A stretch of DNA of 7,820 nt from Lonsdalea quercina subsp. quercina (lineage in GTDB: Bacteria; Pseudomonadota; Gammaproteobacteria; Enterobacterales; Enterobacteriaceae): positions 136,035 through 143,854 of the forward strand of contig NZ_JIBO01000001.1 of NCBI RefSeq assembly GCF_000688655.1, read 5' to 3'. Under the pieces are notes generated by a model. That model did not search any database and was not told where the DNA came from. It saw only the letters and a list, made by a program, of their open reading frames with translations. Positions 1 to 5,915 of this stretch are shown here, in pieces; position 1 is the stretch's first letter, and each line of letters starts with the position of its first letter. The translations under genes were made by a program, and so were the position numbers.

Positions 1-205
1 GGCGGATCATGGGCGCTTTTAAACGTGGCGTCAGCAGCTTGGTATCGTTGAGAAAGTCCCAGCCATAATAGCCTTTCAGGCAAAGTTCGCCTTCGTTGGT
101 CATGCCCTGAGCGCCTTCTGCGCCGACGACTTTATTGTTTTCAACCAGTAGGTTAATTTTGCAGCCTGACCCGCAGTAAGGGCAGACGGTGATCACTTTC
201 TTCAT
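1..205 (-). CDS. fdhF: Formate dehydrogenase H, molybdopterin/selenocysteine subunit, N-terminus (partial)
   Basis: This is the first 68 codons of the catalytic subunit of formate dehydrogenase H, which oxidises formate to CO2 in the cytoplasmic formate hydrogenlyase complex; the rest lies beyond the left edge. The protein opens MKKVITVCPYCGSGCKI and continues through CLKGYYGWDF to TPRLKAPMIR, almost residue for residue the E. coli FdhF N-terminus. The four cysteines that hold the [4Fe-4S] cluster are present as C8, C11, C15 and C42, and the conserved electron-relay lysine K44 follows. The ATG start is well supported by an AAGGAGATA ribosome binding site at 211-219. The selenocysteine codon (about residue 140 in E. 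coli) is outside the window, so it is unknown whether this is the Sec or the Cys form. In E. coli fdhF depends on sigma54 and FhlA, but no exact GG-N10-GC promoter was found on this strand between 206 and 350. Confidence 0.94.
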   Translation of the reverse strand, partial: MKKVITVCPYCGSGCKINLLVENNKVVGAEGAQGMTNEGELCLKGYYGWDFLNDTKLLTPRLKAPMIR

Positions 206-579
206 GAGGGTATCTCCTTCGGCGCTCTTCGCGGGAGAGCGTTCCCAATGGCGTATCGGCAGCGTGGCCTGCCGTGTCCTGCGTTAAAGCCTAGTCTGCC
301 TCTCGTTGATCTGGCCGAGGCGAAACGGTTTTTTTAAGCCGGGCTGGCTTTGCTGAGGGCACGACGCTGGGCAGTGACTGATACGGTGTCCTGGTGCCTG
401 ATGATGACCGATACGGAAGACAGGTTTACTGATCGTCGTCATAGCGGCGCTCGGTCAAGTGAAAACGGCGCGGCAACAGGCGTGGGGACGCGATTGACGC
501 GAGGTGTGTCCTCAAGAGATGGCGAGCGCTCGAACTCGTCGATTATCGCCTATCGCCGGAGTAGGAAAAGGGGGGGCCG
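206..579. other. Gene-free gap between the DMT transporter gene and fdhF
   Basis: This 374-bp stretch must contain the fdhF promoter, because fdhF reads leftwards from 205, and the 3' end of the transporter transcript that stops at 580. I see no credible gene: the open frame at 350-583 (plus strand) starts with TTG, lacks a ribosome binding site and gives a low-complexity, Arg-rich product. No stem-loop with a U-tract was found downstream of the transporter gene on the minus strand. The only GG-N10-GC spacing on the minus strand up to 420 is at 396-409, with poor flanking match to the sigma54 consensus, about 190 nt from the fdhF start. Confidence 0.6.
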
Positions 580-1542
580 TTAGTGAATGACGTCGGCGCT
601 GACGATGGGCTTCGGCTTGATGCGCATAGCGCTGATAACGCCGCAAACCAGACAGGCGATGCCCGCCAGTGTGATCCCAGGCGGCCAACTTTGGCGCAGC
701 ATAAACGTATAGACCAGCGCAAAGAGCGTTTCGAACACCAGCATCGGCCCCATCAACGCCGTGGGAAGCCGTTGGCTGGCGGCATTCCAGCAAATCGTCC
801 CCAGCCAGGAACCCAGCAGACCGATCGCCAGCATGAGCCATACAAATCGTTCAGGTTGAGGCCCCAAGGGCAGGGAAAAAGATGGCGAAGTCAGCGCCAG
901 ATAGCCGCCGACCATGACGTACGCCACGAAAGCCAGCGGCAGCGTAGCGATGCCCTGCGCCGTCGCCCAGGTCATGGGATGATGCGAGGGGTGTTGCCGC
1001 AACCAACGGGAGTTACGCAGCGGATACCAGGTCCAGCAAACGACGGCCATCAGCGCGAGGAGGATACCGCTGAGATAGCGCGGCAGCGGAACGGATTCAG
1101 CCGCGCCCTGACGCTCGGCAATATTGACCAGCACCAGTCCGATGATAATCAGCAGTAGGGACGGCGCCAGCCGCCGCCAGGCCAGTTGACCGTCTTCCCG
1201 GCCGTATAACAGATTGGCGCTGACGGCGATGATGACCGGCAGCGTGCCGATAATCATGGAGGAAACTGGCGCGCCGGTACGCTGGATCGCGCTGGCGAGG
1301 AACAGATAATAGAGCAGGTTGCCGACGGCAGACAGGCGGAGCGCCTCGAACCAGTCGCTGCGGGACAATTTTTTCAGTCGGCTGCGGTCGAGCCATGCCA
1401 GCGGCAGGGCGATCAGTCCAAAAGCCAGATAGCGTCCGCTAGACTGCAGAGCCGCAGGATAGTCGGGGATGATCAACGGCCCGATAAAGATGAGTCCCCA
1501 CATCAATCCGGCGGATAGCGCAAAAAAAATTCCCGATAACAC
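580..1542 (-). CDS. DMT superfamily (EamA domain) inner-membrane transporter
   Basis: The gene encodes a 320-residue protein of alternating hydrophobic helices, about ten membrane segments, arranged as two EamA-type repeats (roughly residues 1-140 and 155-307), the usual size and topology of drug/metabolite transporter (DMT) family permeases. Family signs include an N-terminal GxxWG-like helix (SAGLMWGLIF), a mid-protein ILLALMAVVCWTWY helix opening the second repeat, and the PTALMGPMLVFETLFALVY segment typical of the penultimate EamA helices. The start is a GTG at 1540-1542 with AGGA at 1551-1554, eight bases away. It is transcribed divergently from the regulator cbl, a layout in which a LysR-type regulator often controls its neighbour. 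E. coli EamA (YdeD) exports cysteine and O-acetylserine, so a sulfur-linked metabolite is conceivable here. The substrate cannot be read from sequence; export or import is open. Confidence 0.88.
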   Translation of the reverse strand: MLSGIFFALSAGLMWGLIFIGPLIIPDYPAALQSSGRYLAFGLIALPLAWLDRSRLKKLSRSDWFEALRLSAVGNLLYYLFLASAIQRTGAPVSSMIIGTLPVIIAVSANLLYGREDGQLAWRRLAPSLLLIIIGLVLVNIAERQGAAESVPLPRYLSGILLALMAVVCWTWYPLRNSRWLRQHPSHHPMTWATAQGIATLPLAFVAYVMVGGYLALTSPSFSLPLGPQPERFVWLMLAIGLLGSWLGTICWNAASQRLPTALMGPMLVFETLFALVYTFMLRQSWPPGITLAGIACLVCGVISAMRIKPKPIVSADVIH

Positions 1543-1633
1543 AGTCTCGATCCTAATGAATGACGTTGCGGTGATGCGCGCAGCGGGCCGTCCGTTGCGG
1601 CCTGTCGGGCGGGCATACTCATTTCGCGCTGTT

Positions 1634-1658
1634 CTATATCTTTAAAAGTTATATATAG
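1634..1658. promoter_or_regulatory. Operator-like dyad CTATAT-N13-ATATAG between the transporter gene and cbl
   Basis: Perfect 6-bp arms, CTATAT at 1634-1639 and ATATAG at 1653-1658, flank a 13-bp spacer; the same sequence also reads TATA-N11-TATA, close to the T-N11-A rule of LysR-type boxes. It lies in the 194-bp divergent region. If cbl starts transcription near 1707, the dyad is centred at about -61, where LysR regulators usually bind. The arms are AT-rich, so chance is possible. CysB, or Cbl itself, would be natural candidates, by inference. Confidence 0.4.
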
Positions 1659-1672
1659 GAAATTTTGTTTAT

Positions 1673-1701
1673 TTGTACGGCATAACATTACTTCGTATGA
1701 A
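1673..1701 (+). promoter_or_regulatory. Candidate sigma70 promoter for cbl
   Basis: TTGTAC at 1673-1678 (four of six -35 bases) is followed after 17 bp by TATGAA at 1696-1701 (four of six -10 bases). Initiation would fall near 1707, leaving a leader of about 30 nt. Found by eye only. The weak boxes would suit a promoter that needs an activator such as CysB, which activates cbl in E. coli. Confidence 0.4.
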
Positions 1702-1703
1702 TA

Positions 1704-1720
1704 GTGCTAACAAGTAGCAC
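1704..1720. promoter_or_regulatory. 17-bp dyad GTGCTA-N5-TAGCAC at the cbl transcription start / leader
   Basis: A perfect inverted repeat with 6-bp arms and a 5-nt centre (ACAAG) sits directly after the predicted cbl -10 box and 6 bp before the GGAG ribosome binding site. It could act as an operator overlapping the start of transcription, or as a small RNA hairpin. A close relative of the same sequence occurs at 2951-2967 (14 of 17 positions identical), which favours a protein-binding site over chance. The binding factor is unknown. Confidence 0.45.
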
Positions 1721-1726
1721 AAAGGC

Positions 1727-1730
1727 GGAG
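1727..1730 (+). promoter_or_regulatory. Ribosome binding site that sets the cbl start at GTG 1737
   Basis: GGAG ends six bases before GTG 1737. The longer reading from GTG 1704 would have no Shine-Dalgarno and would begin inside the dyad; Cbl and CysB relatives begin at the corresponding MNFQQL (Cbl) or MKLQQL (CysB) residue. Confidence 0.75.
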
Positions 1731-1736
1731 CAAAGT

Positions 1737-2693
1737 GTGAACTTTCAACAACTGAGAATCATCCGGGAATCGGCACGGTGCAACTATAACCTGACCGAGG
1801 TGGCTAATACGCTCTACACGTCGCAGTCAGGGGTGAGCCGTCATATTCGTGAGCTGGAGGACGAGCTGGGCATCGAAATATTTATCCGGCGCGGCAAGCG
1901 TCTGTTGGGGATGACGGAGCCAGGGAAAGAGCTGCTGGTGATGGCTGAACGTATCCTGAACGACGCCAACCACATCCGCAGGCTGGCGAATGTGTTTAGC
2001 GACAACGACGCGGGCGAATTGGTGATTGCCACCACGCATACTCAGGCCCGGTATAGTCTGCCCTCGGTCATCCAGTCGTTCCGGGCGCAGTATCCACAGG
2101 TGCAGTTAGTGCTTCATCAGGGGACGCCGGAAGAAATTGTAGCGATGCTGTCTTCAGGTGAAGCGGATATTGGCATCGCGTCTGAGCAGCTGATGAATAC
2201 GACATCGCTTGCGGCCTTTCCTTACTACCGCTGGCATCACTCCATTTTGGTGCCGACAGGACATCCGCTGGCGGACGGCAGCCCCATCACGTTGGATAAA
2301 CTCAATACGGTGCCGCTGATCACCTATCGTCAGGGAATCACCGGGCGCTCGCGCATCGATCGGGCATTTCTCGCCGCAGGACTTTCTCCACATATCGCCA
2401 TCAGCGCGCAGGACTCCGACGTCATCAAAACCTATGTCGAATTAGGCTTGGGCGTGGGGATTTTGGCGGACAAATCTTACGACCCCGTACGCGATGCCGG
2501 GTTAGTACGCATCGAAGCGGAGCACCTGTTCGAGGCCAATACCGTCTGGTTGGGACTCAAACGCGGTCAGCTGCAACGCAACTATACCTGGCAATTCATA
2601 CAACTCTGCAACCCGGAACTGACGCTGGAAGAAATCAAGCAGCGAGTCTTTTCCGAAAGCGATAGTGAAAACGTCGTCGATTACCAGATCTGA
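1737..2693 (+). CDS. cbl: LysR-type transcriptional regulator Cbl (CysB-like, sulfate-starvation response)
   Basis: From GTG 1737 the product is 318 residues, against 316 for E. coli Cbl, and ends in the same DYQI. The N-terminal winged helix-turn-helix spans about residues 18-60 (NLTEVANTLYTSQSGVSRHI). The ligand-binding half keeps the ATTHTQARYSLP segment, in which T100, T102 and Q103 match CysB residues that contact sulfate or adenosine phosphosulfate, plus LITYRQGITGRSRID and SAQDSDVIKTYV. The GLKRGQLQRNY segment near the C-terminus is also typical of the group. In E. coli, Cbl acts with CysB to activate ssu and tau genes for aliphatic sulfonate and taurine use when sulfate is scarce. Here it is divergent from a DMT transporter gene and lies about 3 kb from a sulfonate-type binding-protein gene. 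The match is to Cbl rather than CysB because of length and C-terminus; a CysB-family paralogue with altered targets remains possible. Confidence 0.92.
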   Translation: MNFQQLRIIRESARCNYNLTEVANTLYTSQSGVSRHIRELEDELGIEIFIRRGKRLLGMTEPGKELLVMAERILNDANHIRRLANVFSDNDAGELVIATTHTQARYSLPSVIQSFRAQYPQVQLVLHQGTPEEIVAMLSSGEADIGIASEQLMNTTSLAAFPYYRWHHSILVPTGHPLADGSPITLDKLNTVPLITYRQGITGRSRIDRAFLAAGLSPHIAISAQDSDVIKTYVELGLGVGILADKSYDPVRDAGLVRIEAEHLFEANTVWLGLKRGQLQRNYTWQFIQLCNPELTLEEIKQRVFSESDSENVVDYQI

Positions 2694-2950
2694 CGTCCGC
2701 CGGGCGGTGCTCTGGTGAACAAGGCCGTTTGTTCGCTAGCGCCGTTTTATTTACAACGTTATCGCCATCAACTTCCCATACAGGCGACGTCTCACCGGAA
2801 ACGGCGGTGTCACCGAGCGCCTAACCCACTGAGTCGTAACTTTTCCGTTGTCGCGATGCAGGGAATAAAGCCGTTGATGCCTGTTTACACGCGTACCCCG
2901 CTTTTTTTTCTTTTTTTGTAGCGATGACGCGTACTTTTATATTCTGAATG

Positions 2951-2967
2951 GCGCTAAAAAATAGCAC
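2951..2967. promoter_or_regulatory. Second copy of the cbl-leader dyad: GCGCTA-N5-TAGCAC
   Basis: GCGCTA at 2951-2956 and TAGCAC at 2962-2967 flank AAAAA. Aligned with the 1704-1720 element, 14 of 17 bases agree, including the whole right arm. It lies 258 bp after cbl and about 370 bp before gltP, with no gene start close by, so its target is unclear. Confidence 0.35.
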
Positions 2968-3176
2968 TGATATTCCTGAATTTTCTGTAGCCAAAGCAGG
3001 AAAAATCGTATTGCTTAACAGCATAATTATGAAAATGCTTATCTATGATTGGCTTGATCTCACCCACCTGTGATAGTAGCATCCCCGTTTTAACAATAAC
3101 TTAGACAAGATGCGTTGTTGATAAAAACAGCGATTTTGTTTTTAAATACATATAGTTGTTCGGTTTAAGTGAATAA

Positions 3177-3195
3177 CTATTTGCATGATAAATAG
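3177..3195. promoter_or_regulatory. LysR-box-like dyad CTATTT-N7-AAATAG upstream of the gltP promoter
   Basis: The 19-bp element can be written CTAT-N11-ATAG, matching the T-N11-A dyad expected of LysR-type regulators. Its centre (3186) is about 47 bp before the predicted gltP transcription start near 3233, so an activator here would touch RNA polymerase at a promoter that lacks a good -35 box. The central 9-mer TGCATGATA recurs at 6150-6158 upstream of the hydroxyacid dehydrogenase gene. Confidence 0.4.
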
Positions 3196-3201
3196 ACAGC
3201 A

Positions 3202-3297
3202 CGCCTCATTCGGCCGCTGCTATAATAAAAAACCACCTCATCTTTGTAACCTCCCCCTCGTCTGAACATATTCAGCATCCGCTGATGGAATGAGGCG
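3202..3297. repeat. 10-bp inverted repeat flanking the gltP -10 region and leader
   Basis: CGCCTCATTC at 3202-3211 is the exact reverse complement of GAATGAGGCG at 3288-3297, with 76 bp between the arms. The left arm is upstream of the predicted -10 box, so the pair would act at DNA level or in a longer transcript. At this spacing, about one 10-bp match is expected by chance in a window of this size. Confidence 0.4.
3218..3226 (+). promoter_or_regulatory. Extended -10 promoter for gltP
   Basis: TGC-TATAAT is a consensus -10 hexamer (3221-3226) with the TGn extension. No good -35 is found at 16-18 bp; TAGACA at 3193-3198 is 22 bp away. Extended -10 promoters can dispense with a strong -35. 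The leader would be about 105 nt and contains a small hairpin, TCAGC-atcc-GCTGA, at 3272-3285. Confidence 0.6.
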
Positions 3298-3336
3298 CCG
3301 GTAGAACCGTTGCCTGCGAGGATCGGAGCACAGGAA

Positions 3337-4659
3337 ATGGAAAGTGACATGAAAAAACAAAAAATTAGCTTGGCGTGGCAAATTCTCATCGCCCTGGTTA
3401 TTGGTATTGCCCTTGGGGCCTTTTTGCATGAACATCCGAGCGAAAAACATTGGTTGATCGTCAATGTTCTCAGCCCGGCCGGTGATATCTTTATTCGGTT
3501 GATCAAAATGATTGTGGTCCCGATTGTGATCACCACGCTGGTCGTCGGTATTGCTGGTGTGGGAGACGCCAAGAAGCTGGGCCGTATTGGTCTGAAAACC
3601 ATTCTCTACTTTGAAGTCGTGACGACGGTGGCGATCATTCTCGGCATTACGCTGGCGAATATTTTCCAGCCGGGACACGGCATCGATATGTCGACATTGA
3701 CCAGCGTCGATATCTCACAATATGAGAAAACCACCGAACAGGTACAGAGCGGGGCGCATAGCCTGGTCGGGACAATTCTGTCGCTCATTCCGCCCAACAT
3801 TTTCGACTCTATGGCGAAAGGGGACATGCTGCCGCTGATCTTCTTCTCCGTGCTGTTTGGTCTGGGCTTGTCTTCTCTGCCGCGCGAACAGCGTGATCCA
3901 CTGCTGAACGTCTTCCGCAGCGCATCGGAAACGATGTTTAAAGTGACCCATATGATCATGCGCTATGCGCCGGTTGGGGTCTTCGCGCTGATTGCCGTGA
4001 CCGTCGCCAACTTCGGTTTCGCTTCGCTGTGGCCGCTGGCAAAGCTGGTAGTGATGGTTTACGGCGCGATCGTCTTTTTCGCGTTGGTGGTGTTGGGACT
4101 GGTGGCGCGCGTCTGCGGACTGCGGGTCAGCATGCTTATCCGTATCCTTAAAGACGAGCTGATTCTGGCCTACTCGACGGCGAGTTCCGAAACGGTCCTG
4201 CCGCGCATTATCGAAAAGATGGAAGCTTACGGTGCGCCAAAAGCCATCACCAGCTTCGTGGTGCCGACGGGCTATTCCTTTAATCTGGATGGTTCCACGC
4301 TGTACCAAAGTATTGCGGCTATCTTTATCGCGCAGCTGTACGGAATCGACCTGACTATTAGTCAGGAAGTGGTGCTGGTATTGACGTTGATGTTGACCTC
4401 GAAAGGGATTGCCGGCGTCCCGGGCGTATCCTTTGTCGTTTTGCTGGCGACGCTGGGCAGTGTGGGTATCCCGCTGGAAGGTCTGGCCTTCATTGCGGGT
4501 GTTGACCGTATCCTGGATATGGCGCGTACTGCGTTGAACGTGGTGGGTAACGCCCTGGCCGTGCTGGTTATCGCTAAGTGGGAAGGACAGTTTGATGCGG
4601 AAAAAGCGCGTTCCTACGAGCGTGAAATTCGCGGCCTGAGTTCCAAAGCCGCCCACTGA
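3337..4659 (+). CDS. gltP: Glutamate/aspartate:proton symporter GltP
   Basis: GltP is an inner-membrane dicarboxylate/amino acid:cation symporter that imports L-glutamate and L-aspartate with protons. The product is 440 residues from ATG 3337 and matches E. coli GltP (437) along its length. It has the family's serine-rich hairpin 1 (YSTASSE, about residues 279-285), the TM7 signature NLDGST (316-321, a variant of NMDGT), hairpin 2 (SKGIAGVPGVSF) and the TM8 substrate-binding run with D390, D394, R397, T398 and N401. GGAG at 3325-3328 is eight bases before ATG 3337. ATG 3349, where the protein begins MKKQKISLAWQ like the E. coli protein, is a serious alternative start with a weaker ribosome site. 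It is monocistronic: its own promoter lies upstream and a strong terminator follows. The Arg that selects the acidic side chain is present, so acidic amino acids, possibly including cysteate, are the expected substrates. Confidence 0.94.
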   Translation: MESDMKKQKISLAWQILIALVIGIALGAFLHEHPSEKHWLIVNVLSPAGDIFIRLIKMIVVPIVITTLVVGIAGVGDAKKLGRIGLKTILYFEVVTTVAIILGITLANIFQPGHGIDMSTLTSVDISQYEKTTEQVQSGAHSLVGTILSLIPPNIFDSMAKGDMLPLIFFSVLFGLGLSSLPREQRDPLLNVFRSASETMFKVTHMIMRYAPVGVFALIAVTVANFGFASLWPLAKLVVMVYGAIVFFALVVLGLVARVCGLRVSMLIRILKDELILAYSTASSETVLPRIIEKMEAYGAPKAITSFVVPTGYSFNLDGSTLYQSIAAIFIAQLYGIDLTISQEVVLVLTLMLTSKGIAGVPGVSFVVLLATLGSVGIPLEGLAFIAGVDRILDMARTALNVVGNALAVLVIAKWEGQFDAEKARSYEREIRGLSSKAAH

Positions 4660-4686
4660 TATTCTCGCTTCCATCGCGGGACTACC

Positions 4687-4717
4687 CCGCCTAGGTGCAC
4701 TACATCCGCCTAGGTGC
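4687..4717. repeat. Two direct copies of CCGCCTAGGTGC, 19-bp period
   Basis: CCGCCTAGGTGC occurs at 4687-4698 and again at 4706-4717, between the gltP stop and its terminator. Each copy contains the CCTAGG tetrad, which is scarce in enterobacterial DNA. A 5-bp hairpin (GCGGG-ACTAC-CCCGC, 4676-4690) overlaps the first copy. Function unknown; a small local duplication is likely. Confidence 0.6.
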
Positions 4718-4728
4718 GCTCCCCGTTT

Positions 4729-4764
4729 AAAACGCAGCGTGACCGAGTCACGCTGCGTTTTTTT
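4729..4764 (+). terminator. Strong rho-independent terminator after gltP
   Basis: A perfect 15-bp stem (4729-4743 with 4747-4761) closes a 3-nt loop and runs into seven consecutive T (4758-4764). It ends gltP transcription 70-105 bases after the stop. Because the stem starts with AAAA, the other strand also gets a short U-run, so it may partly stop the convergent binding-protein transcript ending at 4878. Confidence 0.93.
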
Positions 4765-4877
4765 ATGCTTTGGCTGCTCCTTGCTCTGTTGCCGCACCGC
4801 CATCACACGCGTCCAGCCAAGAGAAAGACGTGTAACCGCGAATTTGCTTGGGGCCTCTCGTTTCTCCGAAATATGGC

Positions 4878-5915
4878 TCAACTGCCCGGCTGATCGTGAA
4901 TTTCTTCGAAGAAGTAGTCTTTCCACGACGCGGCTTTATTCTTCAGGATACCCAGCTCATACAGCTTCTCGGCGTAGACATAGGTTCGCTGTGGCGTCAC
5001 GGTGAAGTCGATTTCAGGGTCTTCGACAATTCGCTTCACCAGCTCTAGAGGCAGGCGCGATTTCTCAACGCGGAGGTAGGTTTCCGCCGCGGCCGCTTTG
5101 TCCGCTTTGATAATGTCTGCGGCCTCTTTCAGTGCAGCGTAAAACGCCCGATAAGTCTTGGGATTTTCATCGTGAAACTTCTGGGTGGTGTACAACAAAT
5201 TGAAGGAGCCAGGACCGCCAAGCACGTCATAAGAGCTTAGAATCTTGTGCACTTTCGGGTTTTCCAGCGCTTGATACTGAAACGGCGGGCTGGAAAAGTG
5301 GGCCGTTATCTCAGAACCTCCTGCGGTCAGCGCGGCGCTGGCATCCGGATGGGGCAAGCTGACGGTGATAGTGTCGAAACGCTTGAAATCGTCATCCCCG
5401 AATAGCTTGGCGGTCTCAATTTGCAAGGTGCGTGACTGGAAGCCGACGCCCGCGGCGGGGGTGGCGATGCGGTCTTTTTCACTCAGGTCTCGCACTGTTT
5501 TTACCGCAGGATTGTTGCTGAGGAGGAAATTGGGCATGGAGCCGAGCGAAGCAATGGCTTTCACGTTCTGCCGGCCGCGAGTTCGGTCCCACAGGGTCAG
5601 CGCGGGGGGGACGCCGGCGGAAGCCACGTCGAGCGAACCGGAAAGCAACGCTTCATTAATAATGGTGGCGCCGGAAAGCGTGCGCCATTCCACGTTGATA
5701 TCCACGCCTTGTTGCTTGCCATGTTTTTCAATGAGCTGCCGGTCTCGTACCACGTCGAGGATCAGATAGCCGATGCCGAACTGCTGAGCGATGCGGAGGT
5801 TGCCTTCCGCCTTCGCGGACAAGGGGACGACGCTCAGGCCCAGTCCTGCCAATAAGGTCAACGCAGCCAGTCGTCCGGTCAATCCCCTCTTTTTCTGCTT
5901 GCCTGATGAATTCAT
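4878..5915 (-). CDS. Periplasmic ABC-transporter substrate-binding protein, NitT/TauT (sulfonate/nitrate/taurine) type
   Basis: The 345-residue product begins with a Sec signal peptide: a basic stretch (KQKKRGLTGR), a hydrophobic core (LAALTLLAGLGLSVV) and an AKA cleavage site after residue 36. There is no lipobox cysteine, so the mature protein of about 309 residues should be soluble in the periplasm. The mature part has the two-lobed SBP fold of the SsuA/TauA/NMT1-like group (COG0715): an N-terminal RIAQQFGIGYLILDVVRD segment, ALLSGSLDVASAGVPP, and EITAHFSSPPFQYQAL. The ATG at 5915 is preferred over an upstream TTG at 5951; the AGTGAGA sequence ahead of it is only a modest ribosome site. 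No permease or ATPase gene adjoins it, unlike most SBP operons, so its partner must be elsewhere. It is divergent from a hydroxyacid dehydrogenase gene and convergent with gltP. A sulfonate is the likely ligand given cbl and a CuyA-like gene nearby, but nitrate, taurine or aromatic ligands cannot be excluded. Confidence 0.85.
   Translation of the reverse strand: MNSSGKQKKRGLTGRLAALTLLAGLGLSVVPLSAKAEGNLRIAQQFGIGYLILDVVRDRQLIEKHGKQQGVDINVEWRTLSGATIINEALLSGSLDVASAGVPPALTLWDRTRGRQNVKAIASLGSMPNFLLSNNPAVKTVRDLSEKDRIATPAAGVGFQSRTLQIETAKLFGDDDFKRFDTITVSLPHPDASAALTAGGSEITAHFSSPPFQYQALENPKVHKILSSYDVLGGPGSFNLLYTTQKFHDENPKTYRAFYAALKEAADIIKADKAAAAETYLRVEKSRLPLELVKRIVEDPEIDFTVTPQRTYVYAEKLYELGILKNKAASWKDYFFEEIHDQPGS

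Larger units (their letters stand above)
2694..3336. other. 643-bp gene-poor region between cbl and gltP
   Basis: No convincing gene is present: the open frame at 2715-2921 begins at a GTG without a ribosome binding site and shows no recognisable family. The left part holds weak hairpins only (GAACAA-N6-TTGTTC at 2717-2734; CACCG-N7-CGGTG at 2793-2809) with no U-tract directly after them, so no clear cbl terminator. A pyrimidine run of eight T, one C and seven T occupies 2902-2917. ACGCGTAC occurs on both sides of it, at 2889 and 2927. From about 2930 the region becomes AT-rich and carries the dyads and promoter listed separately. It is long enough to hide a small RNA, but I see no specific evidence for one. 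Confidence 0.6.

Noticed and set aside
396..409. GG-N10-GC spacing on the minus strand, a possible sigma54 site for fdhF
   Set aside because: The bases around GG and GC fit the TGGCAC-N5-TTGCA consensus poorly and the site is about 190 nt from the fdhF start.
350..583. 77-codon open frame on the plus strand
   Set aside because: TTG start, no ribosome binding site, Arg/Ser-rich composition without recognisable family; antisense to the 3' end of the transporter gene.
2889..2917. T-rich run that could be an intrinsic terminator for cbl
   Set aside because: Only a 3-bp GCG/CGC stem precedes the T-run, which is interrupted by a C; not enough for a terminator hairpin.
2715..2921. 68-codon open frame after cbl
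   Set aside because: GTG start without a Shine-Dalgarno, low-complexity ending produced by the T-run, no family resemblance.
3168..3185. ArgR-box-like sequence (TGAATAACTATTTGCA) before gltP
   Set aside because: The left half fits TGAAT but the right half does not match ATTCA, and there is no second box at the usual spacing.
3715..4926. 403-codon open frame antisense to gltP
   Set aside because: It is the reverse-strand shadow of a highly conserved gltP; its Gln/Arg/His-rich translation has no family character and it crosses the terminator.
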